Part shown: positions 1 to 10,600 of the stretch, in pieces | Position numbering within the stretch: the stretch's first letter is position 1 | Layout of the letters: each line of letters opens with the position of its first letter | Assembly (NCBI GenBank): GCA_030638735.1 | Contig: DAOWEB010000415.1 | Span: forward strand, 1-35,334 | DNA: 35,334 nucleotides | Direction of reading: 5' to 3' | Source of the DNA: Spirochaetaceae bacterium | GTDB taxonomy: Bacteria > Spirochaetota > Spirochaetia > B11-G9 | Translations under genes and position numbers: made by a program | The notes under the pieces: generated by a model | Databases searched by the model: none | Told to the model about the DNA's origin: nothing | The model's input: the letters and a program-made list of their open reading frames with translations, nothing else

Positions 1-582
1 AAAAATTAGATATTTTATAATTTTTGATGATTTTTTATTTATATATACTTTTTTTATTTCATTTTGATTATCTTTCATCTCAACAGATATCAGTAAGTTA
101 TCTATATAGCCAATAAGGCTGTCTATAATCCCTGGATTATTAAATTTTCTAAAATAGAACTTACCCTGCTTTTCAGTAATTGCTTCAAAATAGTAGAAAA
201 CCCGTCCAATCAGATTACCAAAAGCACCTTTAAAATTCAGCTTTGACGACACTGATAAACGTGATATATATATTAAACCAATCAGCATAAGGGATCTTGA
301 TAATCCTGAAATTAATGCTCCCTGGGTTACAGGAAACTCTAACAACATAAAGATAACTTTTCCAGCAGGACGAATTATATATGCCAGAACAATTCCCGAA
401 ACAAGCATCAGATTAGGGACAATCCTGAACCTGCCGCCCTGAAGGATATATACAGTTATAAGTATAAATAATTGAATAGATCTTATTAATAACGACTGCT
501 GTAAAAGGTAAGCAGGGATAAAAAGCAACCCTAAAATAAGTTTCTGCCGGGGGGCTATAGTGAAATTATTTTTATAAATCAT
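1..582 (-). CDS. Integral membrane protein, 3' end outside window (possible ECF T-component-like)
   Basis: I translated this frame from the ATG at 580-582 and it stays open to position 1, so the gene is cut by the window edge. Its start overlaps the stop of the upstream gene by 4 bp (ATGA), which suggests coupled translation. About 194 residues are visible. Hydrophobic stretches cover roughly residues 15-60 and 65-110, and the tail is basic and polar. The segment GLSRSLMLIGLIYISRLS followed by LIGRVFYYFEAI loosely recalls CbiQ/EcfT transmembrane proteins. That would fit a neighbour resembling an ECF S-component, but I do not recognise the family firmly. It is probably cotranscribed with the gene at 579-1094. 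Confidence 0.6.
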   Translation of the reverse strand, partial: MIYKNNFTIAPRQKLILGLLFIPAYLLQQSLLIRSIQLFILITVYILQGGRFRIVPNLMLVSGIVLAYIIRPAGKVIFMLLEFPVTQGALISGLSRSLMLIGLIYISRLSVSSKLNFKGAFGNLIGRVFYYFEAITEKQGKFYFRKFNNPGIIDSLIGYIDNLLISVEMKDNQNEIKKVYINKKSSKIIKYLIF

Positions 583-1094
583 GTTACTAACTTGCCCTCT
601 AACCATTTGGATCTGTTTATAAACTTATCAGCCAGTAAACCCAAGATTAAAGCTGAAATAAAACCCATAACAAGTAATGGAGGTGCAATGTATTTTACAG
701 AATTCCCAAAAATAAATATTTTGGCAAACAATATCTGAATAAGATTACTGGCAAGGGCTCCTGATATACTTACACCAATAAGAGTAATAGAAGATTTAAA
801 CAATAATATTAATAGAATCATTATAGTTCCACTTGCCATGGCCCCGGCAGCTGAAAATAAAAAAATATAGGAAAATAGTGTTCCGGTAATTAAACCCTGG
901 CCAAATATTTTTAAAATAATTAATAGAACAATATCTTTTGGTTTGAAAATAATTAATGATATTAGAATTGGTAAATTTGCCAGTCCTAATCTAAAAAAAG
1001 GAAATGGCTTGGGAATTAAATATTCCACTGTAGACAGGAAAATACAAAAAGCTGCAAATAAAGCAATTGTGTCGAGAGAATACCGATATTTCAC
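579..1094 (-). CDS. Gx transporter / heptaprenyl diphosphate synthase component I-like membrane protein
   Basis: This 171-residue protein is almost entirely hydrophobic, with about five membrane segments. The N-terminal part contains FPFFRLGLANLPILI, typical of the Gx transporter family (once called heptaprenyl diphosphate synthase component I). That family has the fold of ECF-type S-components, the small membrane proteins that bind a substrate for uptake; the substrate is not known here. The start is GTG at 1092-1094, the first possible start after an in-frame stop at 1110-1112. No good ribosome-binding site precedes it, so the start is uncertain. The 4-bp overlap with the downstream membrane protein suggests that the two proteins work together. 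Confidence 0.75.
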   Translation of the reverse strand: MKYRYSLDTIALFAAFCIFLSTVEYLIPKPFPFFRLGLANLPILISLIIFKPKDIVLLIILKIFGQGLITGTLFSYIFLFSAAGAMASGTIMILLILLFKSSITLIGVSISGALASNLIQILFAKIFIFGNSVKYIAPPLLVMGFISALILGLLADKFINRSKWLEGKLVT

Positions 1095-1154
1095 AATTTT
1101 AACTTTAGACTATCTATTAAAAAGGTTCAATCGATTAAAAGGAGACAGGAAACC

Positions 1155-1237
1155 GGAGACGGGAGACCGGAAATGAGAAATCCAAACTCTTCGGTTCCTG
1201 AGCTTGTCGAAGGGCCGTTCTCCATCCTCCCGTCTCC
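1155..1237. repeat. Inverted repeat enclosing a dispersed PELVEG-type repeat; likely 3' end of the chemotaxis operon
   Basis: GGAGACGGGAG at 1155-1165 is the perfect 11-bp inverse of CTCCCGTCTCC at 1227-1237. The loop contains TCGGTTCCTGAGCTTGTCGA (from 1191). From memory, this resembles a short element scattered between genes in many environmental bacterial genomes, whose spurious translation reads VPELVEG. On the minus strand the hairpin lies 15 bases past the stop of the NIT-type MCP gene, and a TTTT follows some 15 bases beyond its second arm. It could therefore end transcription of the operon, although the loop is long. Extra GGAGAC and GGAGAAC copies flank the arms. Confidence 0.55.
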
Positions 1238-1252
1238 GTTCTCCCTTCTTTC

Positions 1253-3307
1253 CTATATCTTAAACTTACTAACTATCTCTGTAAGTTGTTCAGAAAGCTT
1301 TGACAGAGCTTCTGCACTGGTAGAAACCTGTGTACTTGCTTCTGATATAGCTCCTGCAGAACTTGAGACCTCTGCTATTTCTCTTGCTATCTCCTGTGAA
1401 ACAGTAGAATTCTGTCCTGACCGTTCAGTAGCATCCTGAACTGCCAAAGAAGCATGCCCGATATTATCTGTAATGTCTTTTGTTGTGACAGCCTGTTCCT
1501 CAACAGCTGCAACTATGGTTGTAACATAGTCATTTACCTGCTGAACAATCTCGGTAATTTTATTTATATCAGTTATAGAATTTGTTGTTGATGTCTGGAT
1601 CCGTTCAATTTTAATTCGTATATCTTCTGTTGCTTCTGCTGTCTGCTTGGCAAGATCTTTAATTTCGCTGGCTACAACTGCAAAACCTTTTCCAGCAGTA
1701 CCTGCCCTGGCTGCTTCGATAGTAGCATTAAGAGCAAGAAGATTTGTCTGGTCGGAAATACTTGTTATTGTTTCTGTTACCTTTCCAATATCATTAGCAG
1801 ATTCCCCAAGATCTTTCATCAATATACTAACTTCTTTGGACTGTTTAACTGCTTCTGAAGTAATATTCATTGCTTTCTCAGTATTCTGAACAATCTGGGA
1901 AATTGTAGCGGACATCTCTTCGGATGCAGATGCAACTCCATTCAAATTTTCTGAAGACTGATTCATACCATCAGATACAGAAGATGAATTAGCGTTTAGC
2001 TCCTCTGCAGCAGCGGCAACAGTACCGGCCTTTTCAGTAGAAGCTGATGCTTCAGAAGCAAGACCTACAGAAACTTCAAGAAGCTCGGAACTTGAAAGAG
2101 TTAAATCATTGGAACCTTCAACAATTGAAGAAATCACTTCTTTGAGATTTTTTGTCATATCAATAAAAGAGAGAGTAAGGTCTCCTAATTCATCATTTGC
2201 AACAACCGCAGTTCCAGTAGATGAATCGGTAAAATTTGCAGTTAAATCACCCTTTGCCACTTCACTTACAACTTTTTTCAATTTTTCAATTGGTTTTGTG
2301 ACTCTCAAAACTACATATATACTCAATATCACGAGAATAATAACTATAAGTACAACAAATACTATAAACATTATCATTCCAACAACTGCAGAAGATCTGT
2401 GTTCAGCAACAGCTATGTCAAAATCTGAAGCCAGTTTTAATTCAATATCAAGCATTAAGTTGATTTTAGTTGTCATCTGGGAAAACCAGTAAGCGGGGTC
2501 TATAGAACCAAGGCTTTCCTGCCCGACTCTTGCAAAAGCAATATCTCGCATCTTTTGAACTTCATTTACAGAAGAACCAGATAATGTATTACTGAAATAG
2601 GCTTTTTGTTCATCATTGGCATCAGCCATAAATACTTCGAAATAAACATCCTGATTTACAACTAAATTATTAAAAATTTTAAAAGTATCAAAGCCCATTT
2701 TATCTATTGCAAAAGCATTACTTAATACTGCACGTTCAATACCTGCACGCTCTTTTCCCCTTAGGAAATTGTTATATGCATTCAGCTGTGTTCTTATTTC
2801 AACTGTTGGAACATTTACAGCAATAAAACGTATAACCTCAAGTAAAAGCGAATTTTGATTAGAATAAAACCCAATGGCATCAGGTGTAGTTATAGTTAAA
2901 GAAGTTACTTTTTTTCGAATACTCTCATACTCATCAGCATGTTTCATGGAAACTACCAGTCTCTCTCTGAATTCATTGCCAAATTTATCCAGATCTGTCT
3001 TACTTATATATTCTTTAAGATCTATAAGTTTGGAATTTGTAAGTTTTCTCTGTCCTGGAAGTCCATCAGGGCCTGCAAATGAGGAACCTTTACTACCTAT
3101 ATACCCAGCAGTCATACCCCTCTCTTTTTGAGTCTCATGAATAAAAGCACTCATTTTCACTGCAAGAGTTGTTAATACTTCAGAATCATTTACATCTTTA
3201 AGTAGTGTTACTTTTTCATTTATACCGACTAACGAAAAATAAAGCACAGCAATAAATGGAATTATTGCCAGTAATATTATTTTTGCCTTGATTGTAAACC
3301 TAACCAT
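1253..3307 (-). CDS. Methyl-accepting chemotaxis protein with NIT sensor domain
   Basis: This is a 684-residue transmembrane chemoreceptor. A first membrane helix lies at about residues 9-28. A periplasmic domain follows with the [18 protein letters not shown] signature of the NIT domain, named for nitrate and nitrite sensing. A second helix (about 305-335) leads to a HAMP domain, then a long methyl-accepting coiled coil. The tip contains [19 protein letters not shown] and [18 protein letters not shown], the contact site for CheW and CheA. The C-terminus (VSKFKI) has no NWETF-type CheR tether. The ATG is preceded by AAGGGAG with a 6-base spacer. It is the last gene of the chemosensory operon. 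The ligand is unknown, and NIT domains also bind molecules other than nitrate. Confidence 0.93.
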   Translation of the reverse strand: MVRFTIKAKIILLAIIPFIAVLYFSLVGINEKVTLLKDVNDSEVLTTLAVKMSAFIHETQKERGMTAGYIGSKGSSFAGPDGLPGQRKLTNSKLIDLKEYISKTDLDKFGNEFRERLVVSMKHADEYESIRKKVTSLTITTPDAIGFYSNQNSLLLEVIRFIAVNVPTVEIRTQLNAYNNFLRGKERAGIERAVLSNAFAIDKMGFDTFKIFNNLVVNQDVYFEVFMADANDEQKAYFSNTLSGSSVNEVQKMRDIAFARVGQESLGSIDPAYWFSQMTTKINLMLDIELKLASDFDIAVAEHRSSAVVGMIMFIVFVVLIVIILVILSIYVVLRVTKPIEKLKKVVSEVAKGDLTANFTDSSTGTAVVANDELGDLTLSFIDMTKNLKEVISSIVEGSNDLTLSSSELLEVSVGLASEASASTEKAGTVAAAAEELNANSSSVSDGMNQSSENLNGVASASEEMSATISQIVQNTEKAMNITSEAVKQSKEVSILMKDLGESANDIGKVTETITSISDQTNLLALNATIEAARAGTAGKGFAVVASEIKDLAKQTAEATEDIRIKIERIQTSTTNSITDINKITEIVQQVNDYVTTIVAAVEEQAVTTKDITDNIGHASLAVQDATERSGQNSTVSQEIAREIAEVSSSAGAISEASTQVSTSAEALSKLSEQLTEIVSKFKI

Positions 3308-3377
3308 TGTTTACTCCCTTTGTGTATTTAAATTTAATGACATAATATATTTTTAATTTTATGTCACTATACAAAAC

Positions 3378-3440
3378 CTGAAACTATTGTTTCAGCCATC
3401 TGAAATTACTATTTCAGTTCTTCTTAAACTACTGTTTAAG
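3378..3440. repeat. Three tandem 18-bp palindromes at the cheR stop
   Basis: Three near-identical palindromes lie in a row: CTGAAACTATTGTTTCAG (3378-3395), CTGAAATTACTATTTCAG (3400-3417) and CTTAAACTACTGTTTAAG (3423-3440). Each has a 7-bp stem and a 4-base loop, and they repeat every 22-23 bp, about two helical turns. The third contains the last codons and the TAG stop of cheR, with the stop in its loop. They could be operator-like sites on one DNA face, or RNA hairpins that protect or separate the mRNA between cheR and the receptor gene. No T-run follows, so simple termination is less likely. Confidence 0.8.
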
Positions 3441-4280
3441 CTGATAAAAAATTGAACGTAAATACCTTTTCGACTCAAATGATGGACATACTGTAGCAAT
3501 ACTTTCAGTACTCCCAATTATAAGAGCTCCGTCAGGTTTTAAAAGTTTTGAAATTCTGTTAAATAATATTTTCTTTTTTTCCTCAGGGAAATAGATAGCA
3601 ACATTCCTGCAAAAAATAATATCAAACTTACCCAAATGACTGAAATCATCCATTAGATTCAACTTCTTAAAAGCTGCCAAAGATCTTATTTCATCATCGA
3701 TTTTCCATTTATCATTCTCTTTATTAAAGTACTTATTTAATTTTACCGAAGGAAGACCTCTTTCAATATCTACAAGGCTATAATATCCATAACTTGCCTT
3801 TGTTACAGCCTCATCAGAAATATCAGTGCCGAGAATAGACACATTATGTCTGGTTGTATCTCCTAAAAGTTCTTTTAGAACTATACCTATACTGTACACT
3901 TCCTGACCTGTGGAACATGCTGCACTCCAGATTTTTAATGTCAGAGGAGATTTATTTATATCCGATCCTGGAATTCTTTTATCTATTAAATCAGGAATAA
4001 TTTTATGCTGCAGAAGATCAAAGGGTGCACTGTCCCGAAAGAAATGGGTTTCATTTGTTGTCATAGCATCCAGAAGCTGCTGTTCAAGTTTTTTTGAAAA
4101 ATCCGCTTTAATTTTTCTATACAGATCTGTAAAGTTATCTGTACCTGTCTCTCTCAGCATTTTTACGAGCCGGGTTTCCAGAAGGTATCCCTTACTTGCG
4201 TTAAGATGTATCCCGGAAAGAGTACTTATATAATCTGAGAATAATGTAAGCTCTGCGGATGTAATCTTAACAACTGCCAC
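3429..4280 (-). CDS. cheR: CheR chemoreceptor glutamate methyltransferase
   Basis: CheR adds methyl groups from S-adenosylmethionine to receptor glutamates and so sets the adaptation state of the array. The 283-residue protein has the expected order: an N-terminal helical domain, the TNETHFFRD motif, then a Rossmann methyltransferase with KIWSAACSTGQE (cofactor loop) and FDIIFCRNVAIYF. It starts at GTG (4278-4280), directly after the cheB stop, so the two opposing adaptation enzymes are translationally linked. There is no TPR extension. Its last codons form one arm of a palindrome (see 3378-3440). The absence of a CheR-binding pentapeptide on both local MCPs implies direct methylation without tethering. 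Confidence 0.97.
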   Translation of the reverse strand: MAVVKITSAELTLFSDYISTLSGIHLNASKGYLLETRLVKMLRETGTDNFTDLYRKIKADFSKKLEQQLLDAMTTNETHFFRDSAPFDLLQHKIIPDLIDKRIPGSDINKSPLTLKIWSAACSTGQEVYSIGIVLKELLGDTTRHNVSILGTDISDEAVTKASYGYYSLVDIERGLPSVKLNKYFNKENDKWKIDDEIRSLAAFKKLNLMDDFSHLGKFDIIFCRNVAIYFPEEKKKILFNRISKLLKPDGALIIGSTESIATVCPSFESKRYLRSIFYQLKQ

Positions 4281-5423
4281 CTATACAACCACCATTCGTA
4301 CTGATTTTTCAATGGCGGACGATATCATATCCAGAGGTAGAATAATATCAGAAACACCAGCTTTTACAACTTCCATTGGCATTCCATAAACTACACAACT
4401 TGCCTTATCCTGAGTTATAGAGACACCACCATGCCGTTTTATCAGTCTCATACCAGTTGTACCATCATTACCCATACCTGTCATAATAACGGCGGTAATT
4501 TTCCCGGGGAAAAGAGTGGAAACAGATCTGAACATATAGTCTACAGCCGGTTTACAATTATTTTCAGGAGGATCGTCGGTTATGCGTATAATATGATCAT
4601 TTCCACTGGCTGAAACAGAAATTTTCATCTGCTTTCCACCAGGAGCTATATATGCAGTTCCAGGGATAAGTTTTTCCCCTTCTTCCGCTTCCTTAACATT
4701 AATTTTACATTTTGCATTAAGGCTCTTTGCAAGAGACTGGGTAAAAAGAGGAGGCATATGCTGTACTATTAATATAGGAACACCAATTCCTGCAGAAATT
4801 TTTGGGAGCATCTCACCCAGAGCTGCAGGCCCGCCTGTAGAAATACCAATAACTACAATTTCCGGTTTTTTAAAATTTGGCATTTTTTTTAAAAAACTGG
4901 CAATTTCAAATATTGAGGAAGGAGTAAAGACAGGAGCTCTGGAGCCTGAAATATTTATTGCTTCCTTTTTTAAAACAGGTATAATTTTTTTATTACTGTT
5001 TTTTTCACGACCATCTTCATTTCTATTTCTTTCTTTCCATGCCTTGATAATAGGAGCCAGAGTATCTCTAATTTCTGCTCTGTTTTCTGCTACAGTACCA
5101 CTATCAGGTTTTGTAATAAAATCAAACGCTCCAAGCTGGAGTGCCTTTATTGTTAAATCTCCACCCTTAACTGTTACAGCACTTAATACAATAACACCTA
5201 CATCCAGATGTTCCTTTTTAATTGATTCAAGAACTTCAATACCATTCATTACGGGCATTTCTATATCCAGAGTAATAATATCCGGTTTTAACTCTTCAAT
5301 CTTTTGTAAAGCAATTTTTCCATTACTGGCACTTCCTACAATTTCAACTCCGGATATCTCCAGAAGGGAATCACTTATTATCTTTCTAAACACTATTGTG
5401 TCATCAACAACCAGAACCCTCAT
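4281..5423 (-). CDS. cheB: CheB protein-glutamate methylesterase/deamidase
   Basis: CheB removes receptor methyl groups when activated by CheA phosphorylation. The 380-residue protein has an N-terminal receiver domain with phospho-acceptor Asp53 (ITLDIEMPVMNG). A linker of about 60 residues follows, then the methylesterase domain. Its catalytic triad is visible: Ser195 in GISTGGPAAL, His222 in QHMPP and Asp320 in MGNDG. The start lies 5 bp after the cheW stop, and the ribosome-binding sequence (GGGAG) lies within the end of cheW. The gene is full length for the family and sits in the order cheW-cheB-cheR. Confidence 0.97.
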   Translation of the reverse strand: MRVLVVDDTIVFRKIISDSLLEISGVEIVGSASNGKIALQKIEELKPDIITLDIEMPVMNGIEVLESIKKEHLDVGVIVLSAVTVKGGDLTIKALQLGAFDFITKPDSGTVAENRAEIRDTLAPIIKAWKERNRNEDGREKNSNKKIIPVLKKEAINISGSRAPVFTPSSIFEIASFLKKMPNFKKPEIVVIGISTGGPAALGEMLPKISAGIGVPILIVQHMPPLFTQSLAKSLNAKCKINVKEAEEGEKLIPGTAYIAPGGKQMKISVSASGNDHIIRITDDPPENNCKPAVDYMFRSVSTLFPGKITAVIMTGMGNDGTTGMRLIKRHGGVSITQDKASCVVYGMPMEVVKAGVSDIILPLDMISSAIEKSVRMVVV

Positions 5424-5428
5424 ACTTT

Positions 5429-5881
5429 TTAATCTCTCCCTTCTTCAGAAACTTCAAGGACAGACCTTATATTTAATAATGCAATCAGTTTTTGATCAGC
5501 CTGATAAACACTGTCAATATATCCCCCACGGGTACCGTGCATGGCAGCAGGAGCAGAGGTTAGATTTTTTTTATCAATGTCAATTACATCTGAAATAGAA
5601 TCAATTAGTAATCCTATGTGTTCATCTTTCCATTCAACTATAACAATTCGACTTGCCTTACCTATAATACTTTCTCCTAAGCCAAGTTTATTACTTAAAT
5701 CAATTATAGTAACAATCTTTCCCCGAAGATTTATAATACCAATTATATAGTTCTCTGCATTATGAACTTTTGTTATTTCGGTAACTCTTATGACCTCCTG
5801 GGTATCCAGAGTATCGAGACCCCATATTGTCTCACCAAGAAAAAATGTGAAAATTAGTGTACCAGCATTATCAGCTATCAT
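5429..5881 (-). CDS. cheW: CheW chemotaxis coupling protein
   Basis: CheW links chemoreceptor tips to the CheA kinase. This 150-residue protein is a single CheW (SH3-like) domain, with a typical core including YIIGIINLRGKIVTIIDL and a second half around IGLLIDSISDVIDI. The ATG is preceded by a full AAGGAGG with a 5-base spacer. That ribosome-binding sequence merges with the end of a repeat element (5889-5943) lying between this gene and the upstream receptor gene. The operon order mcp-cheW-cheB-cheR is consistent with one signalling unit. CheA in the same operon carries two further CheW-like domains, so the array may hold mixed couplers. Confidence 0.95.
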   Translation of the reverse strand: MIADNAGTLIFTFFLGETIWGLDTLDTQEVIRVTEITKVHNAENYIIGIINLRGKIVTIIDLSNKLGLGESIIGKASRIVIVEWKDEHIGLLIDSISDVIDIDKKNLTSAPAAMHGTRGGYIDSVYQADQKLIALLNIRSVLEVSEEGRD

Positions 5882-5888
5882 TGCTCCT

Positions 5889-5943
5889 CCTTAGGATGCA
5901 TAGGCGAGCAGGAAGCTTGCTTCCGACCAGCCTTAGGACGCAT
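5889..5943. repeat. Hairpin repeat element with 13-bp flanking direct repeats, next to the cheW RBS
   Basis: The core GCATAGGCGAGCAG...CGACCAGCCT (5898-5933) surrounds a GGAAGC-TT-GCTTCC hairpin. The same core, with a different central hairpin, recurs at 15229-15264, so it is a dispersed element. Here it is flanked by the direct repeats CCTTAGGATGCAT (5889-5901) and CCTTAGGACGCAT (5931-5943), which match at 12 of 13 bases. The proximal repeat forms part of the AAGGAGG ribosome-binding site of cheW. The element fills the gap between the PilJ-type MCP gene and cheW inside the operon. It may be a non-autonomous mobile palindrome or an RNA hairpin that tunes cheW expression. Confidence 0.75.
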
Positions 5944-5948
5944 TGGCA

Positions 5949-7592
5949 TCACAACCTGTAAGTATCTACCATTTTCTTTATTGATTCAGACAATCCCGAT
6001 AATTTTTTTGCACTGTCCGCAACCTGACTGCTTGCATCAGACATCTCTTCTGCCGAGAGAGAAACTTCAGCAATTTCTTTTGCTATTTCCTGAGAAACAG
6101 TTGAATTCTGGATAGTCCGTTCCGATGCATCATGCACAGACAATGATGCATGCCCCATATTATCTGAAATATCCTTTGTTGTTACTGACTGTTCCTCCAC
6201 TGCAGCTGCAATGGTTGTAATATAATTATTTACATTTTGAACAATCTTAGAAATCTTTTTAATATCACTTATAGAGTTGGTAGTTGATGTTTGAATTCCA
6301 TCTATTTTACCTCTTATATCCTCTGTTGCAGCTGCTGTCTGTTTTGCAAGTTCCTTTATTTCACTGGCAACTACTGCAAAGCCCTTTCCAGCTGAACCTG
6401 CCCTGGCAGCTTCTATTGTAGCATTCAGGGCAAGAAGGTTAGTCTGATCCGATATACTGGTTATTGTTTCTGTTACTTTACCAATTTCATTGGCAGAATT
6501 ACCAAGAACGTCCATAATTTTTGTTACCTGCTCTGTTTGCACTACAGCCTTCTCTGTTACAACTCTTGCACTTTCAGTATTTCTAGCTATTTCATGTATT
6601 GTTGCAGTCATCTCTTCTGTGGCAGTTGCGACTCCATTGAGATTTGAAGAAGATTGTTCCATTCCATCAGCAACAGATGCTGAATTAGCATTTAACTCTT
6701 CTGAAGCTGCTGCAACAGTTCCAGCCTTCTCTGTTGTCATAGTTGACCCTCTTGCCATATGCTCTGAAATAGTAAGTAAATCAGAGGAGGCATCTGTAAG
6801 AGAATCAACATCTTTATTCATTAAAAACATCATTTCTTTTAGTGAAATCTGCATTTCAATTAATGCTCTTATAAGCATTCCTATTTCATCTTTTCTACGG
6901 GAATATTTACTATCTATTTGTGCTGTCAGATCCTTTGAAGCAATTTTTTTAGTATAATCAACAGCCTCTTTTAGAGGTCTGGATATATTTCGAACAATAT
7001 AAATAAGAATAAAAAAAGTTACCGCAAAACTAAAAATTATTATTATTATCATAATATTTTTTAATAATTTAACTCTTTCTTCACTTGCTATCTGCATAAG
7101 CACAACTGCTTTATTCATTTCAACAAGTAGTTTTACATTATTATCAATAATATATTTAAGTTCTTCAGCTCCTCCTGTACCGGAAACAAGCTTATCCATA
7201 TTAAATTTAAATGGTTTCCAGAGATCTACTACAACACTTAATTGGTCATTAATCCCCTGATTTTTCATATCAGATATTTTTCTAAATACCGTCATCCCCA
7301 TATCGACGGGAAGATCACCACCATCCTTCAGAGCGAACAATGTAAGATCAAAAAGTTTTACTGTAGTAGCAATCTGCTCTGCCTTAATTATGACTGGATC
7401 TTTGTCTTTAAGTAAAACTTCCTTAGACATTCGTTGAGAAAGCATTCTCTGTCGACCTGCAGTATTTATTAATATACCGTCATCTGCCTGAAGGCCTGTA
7501 ATCAAAAATACACTGACAAAAACAATCAGGGCCATTACAAGATAAACCAGTATAATTATTAGGATTTTTAAAGTAATTCCTTTTATAACCAT
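5949..7592 (-). CDS. Methyl-accepting chemotaxis protein with PilJ-type N-terminal sensor
   Basis: This 547-residue chemoreceptor has a membrane helix at about residues 9-32. The short periplasmic domain begins [19 protein letters not shown], the signature of the type IV pili methyl-accepting (PilJ N-terminal) domain. A second helix (about 178-200), a HAMP domain and the methyl-accepting coiled coil follow. The tip contains [22 protein letters not shown]. Its signalling half is very similar to that of the NIT-type receptor at the other end of the operon, so both should join the same array. It starts 17 bp after the cheA stop with an AGGAG upstream. The PilJ-type sensor does not show pilus control; no pilus genes are in the window. 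Confidence 0.93.
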   Translation of the reverse strand: MVIKGITLKILIIILVYLVMALIVFVSVFLITGLQADDGILINTAGRQRMLSQRMSKEVLLKDKDPVIIKAEQIATTVKLFDLTLFALKDGGDLPVDMGMTVFRKISDMKNQGINDQLSVVVDLWKPFKFNMDKLVSGTGGAEELKYIIDNNVKLLVEMNKAVVLMQIASEERVKLLKNIMIIIIIFSFAVTFFILIYIVRNISRPLKEAVDYTKKIASKDLTAQIDSKYSRRKDEIGMLIRALIEMQISLKEMMFLMNKDVDSLTDASSDLLTISEHMARGSTMTTEKAGTVAAASEELNANSASVADGMEQSSSNLNGVATATEEMTATIHEIARNTESARVVTEKAVVQTEQVTKIMDVLGNSANEIGKVTETITSISDQTNLLALNATIEAARAGSAGKGFAVVASEIKELAKQTAAATEDIRGKIDGIQTSTTNSISDIKKISKIVQNVNNYITTIAAAVEEQSVTTKDISDNMGHASLSVHDASERTIQNSTVSQEIAKEIAEVSLSAEEMSDASSQVADSAKKLSGLSESIKKMVDTYRL

Positions 7593-7609
7593 TTATAATT
7601 ATTCTCCTT

Positions 7610-10600
7610 TTATAGTCTAGCTGGTAGAAATTTTTGAATACTCTCTAAAAGCATCTCTTTATCCAGTTTGACCTGATAATCATTTATACCTACGGCCTTA
7701 CCCTTAGCCATATTCTCATCTCCAGCAAGAGAAGTAACTGCAATTACAGGTATATCTGCATAATTACTATCTGCTCTAACCCTGGCTACAAGTCCATATC
7801 CATCAAGATTGGGCATTTCAATATCTGTTACAAGCAAATCTACCTTCTCTGTACTTTCAACCATAAGCTTCCATGCAGCTTCTCCATCTTCGCCTGCAAT
7901 AACCTTATAACCAGCTCCTTCAATATAATTAACTACCTGTTTTCTAAAAAAAGTAGAATCCTCTGCAACAAGAACAAGAGGCTTTTCACCCTCAGATAAA
8001 TTTGCTTTAACTGCTCCGGGGACTGTCAAAGTAGTATCTCTGATCCAATCAGGATATATCTTTTCAACAATCTCATATACATCCAGAATCATGGTTGTTT
8101 TACCATCAATAATAACTGATCCCATTATCCCCGGCTGCCTTAAAGAAGTATGATCCACAAGCATCTCATCCTCTATAAAATCGACAGGGCGCATTGCAAG
8201 TAGTCCAATTTCTCTTCCAAAACCGTTAAATACAATAACAGCCAGATTATCTTCCGGAATAGATTTGCATTCTGCAGAATCTTCCAATCGAATAATAGGA
8301 AGCCCTTTTCCCATATACTGCATTATCCTTTTACCACCAACAATCTGGATACTTGAACTTTCAATATGTTCTACTCTGCCTACAAGTTCCAATGGCATAG
8401 CACAGTATTCTTCAGGAGAATTCCTGAAAAGAAGAAAAGAATGTCTGTCTTCCCCGGATTTACTTACTTCTATTTCATCTGAAGCCTGTGACTGTATAGT
8501 ACTTGTTACAGAAGACATTTTTAAAATAGAAGCAATTCCGGATATATCCAGAATTAGAGCAACACTTCCGTCACCCATAATAGTTGCACCTGCATATTCG
8601 CTGCAGCTTTTTATATGCCGTCCAAGAGGTTTAACAACAATTTCCATACTTTCATGAAGAGCATCTACAAGGATTCCATAAGATATATTTCCGGAAGAAA
8701 CTATTACAATGTTTAAAACGCTTCCGGCATGATACCGACGATCATTACCAACACGGACTTCATCATAAATTGTATCATTTTCACCATTTTTTTCAGCCCG
8801 ACGATCAATGGCTTGTTTCCGTTTATCGACCATCTCCTTTCCTGTTTCAGGATCGATATAGGTGGATTTTATACCAAGAACATCTGATAAAAATACAAGA
8901 GGTATCAACTTTCCTCGTAGATTTAGTACTTCTGAAGTACCAAGTCTTTCAATACTGTCTTTTACATCTTTTGGTTGGATTCTAATAAGCTCTTCCACAT
9001 TAAGCTGAGGAATGGCAAAACTTTCATTATTTACAGAAACAAGAAGAGAAGGAATAATAGCAAGAGTTAAAGGAAGTTTAATTCGAAAAACAGACCCCTT
9101 TCCCATAACAGAATCTATTTCCATTGTTCCGCCAAGCTTATCAAGATTACTTCTTACAACATCCATTCCAACTCCACGACCGGAAACATCAGTTACCTGT
9201 TCTGCAGTAGATAACCCTGGTAAAAGAATTAATTCTACTTTTGCTTTTTCGGACATGGAATCAACTTCATTCTGGGAAATCAAACCCTTGGAAACTGCTT
9301 TAGCAGCTATTTTACTGCCGTCAATACCATTTCCGTCATCTTCTATCTCAATTACAACCTGCCCGGCTTCGTGATAAGCCCGCAAACTTATTTCCCCCAC
9401 AGAATTTTTTCCTGCAAGCCTTCTTTCTTCAGGTAATTCAATTCCATGATCTACAGAATTACGAATCATATGGGTTAGTGGATCATTAAGACCTTCCAGA
9501 AGAGTCTTGTCCATTTCAACTTCTTTACCTACAATATTTAAATTCATCTGTTTATCAAGCTGTCTGGACAGATCCCTTACAACACGGGGGAATTTACTTA
9601 AAATTGATCCAATATCCTGCATTCTGGTCTGCATAATTGCTTCCTGCAGCTCTGAAGTAACCTGACTTATTCGCTGACCACCGGAAGTAATAGCTTTCAG
9701 GTCTCCCTGGCTAATTGATTCTTCAAGTTCATTTCTGCCAAGAACAAGCTCACCTGCAAGAGTCATTAGCTGTTCAAGCAGCTTTACTTTTACACGAAGA
9801 GTGCTGGAGGCCTCTGGTACAGCAGTATTCTTAGGTGCTGATTTTTTAACTGGCCCTGATTTTGAAGGAACTGATACTGGTGTTTCAGACACTGAGGAGA
9901 CGGGTTCACTAACCTTATTAACTTCTTCAGATTCTGATGGATCATGTATGATTGTTATTTTCGAATCATCCACATCAAAAAGGTGCTTAATTTTTTCAGG
10001 ATTAACAATAGTTGAAAAAAGAATATATACTGGAATTGATTTAGAAATATCATCATCCAAAGTTCCAACAGCTGCAAAATCTGTTACCGTATTCTCAATA
10101 GTTCCAGTACCTACAAGGCTCCTGTAAAACTCCAGTGGAGAATCCTCCTGGTCAGGAAGATCTTTAATAAGATCATACTGAACCAGATAAATATAGTTAT
10201 TATTGGCCACTGTCTGATTATAATCAAACTCATTTACCTGCATAATAACTCTTCCATCAGGAAGTTTAATATCAGTTAAATTAGCTACACTGCTTTTCTT
10301 TTCCTCAGGAAGAGTCTCCGCAGTTAAATTAGCAAGAGATCTTACAAACTCTTCAATATCCTCATCATTACTGAATTCAGGATTATTAACCATTTCCTTA
10401 AGCTTATCAAAAGAAATCAGCAGAATATTTATTATCTCCGGAGTAGGTATCATTTCCCGGCTTCTAATCATATCCAGTACATTTTCAACCTTATGCCCCA
10501 GATCCCGTATTTTCGAGAGATCAAAAAAACCAGCCCCTCCCTTAATAGAATGAGCAGCACGGAAAACAGTATTTACAAGTTCCTCATCAATATCTGCTCC

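Noticed and set aside
1173-1439. Open frame of 88 codons on the plus strand
   Set aside because: It translates the PELVEG-type repeat and then the antisense of the MCP gene, so it is not a gene.
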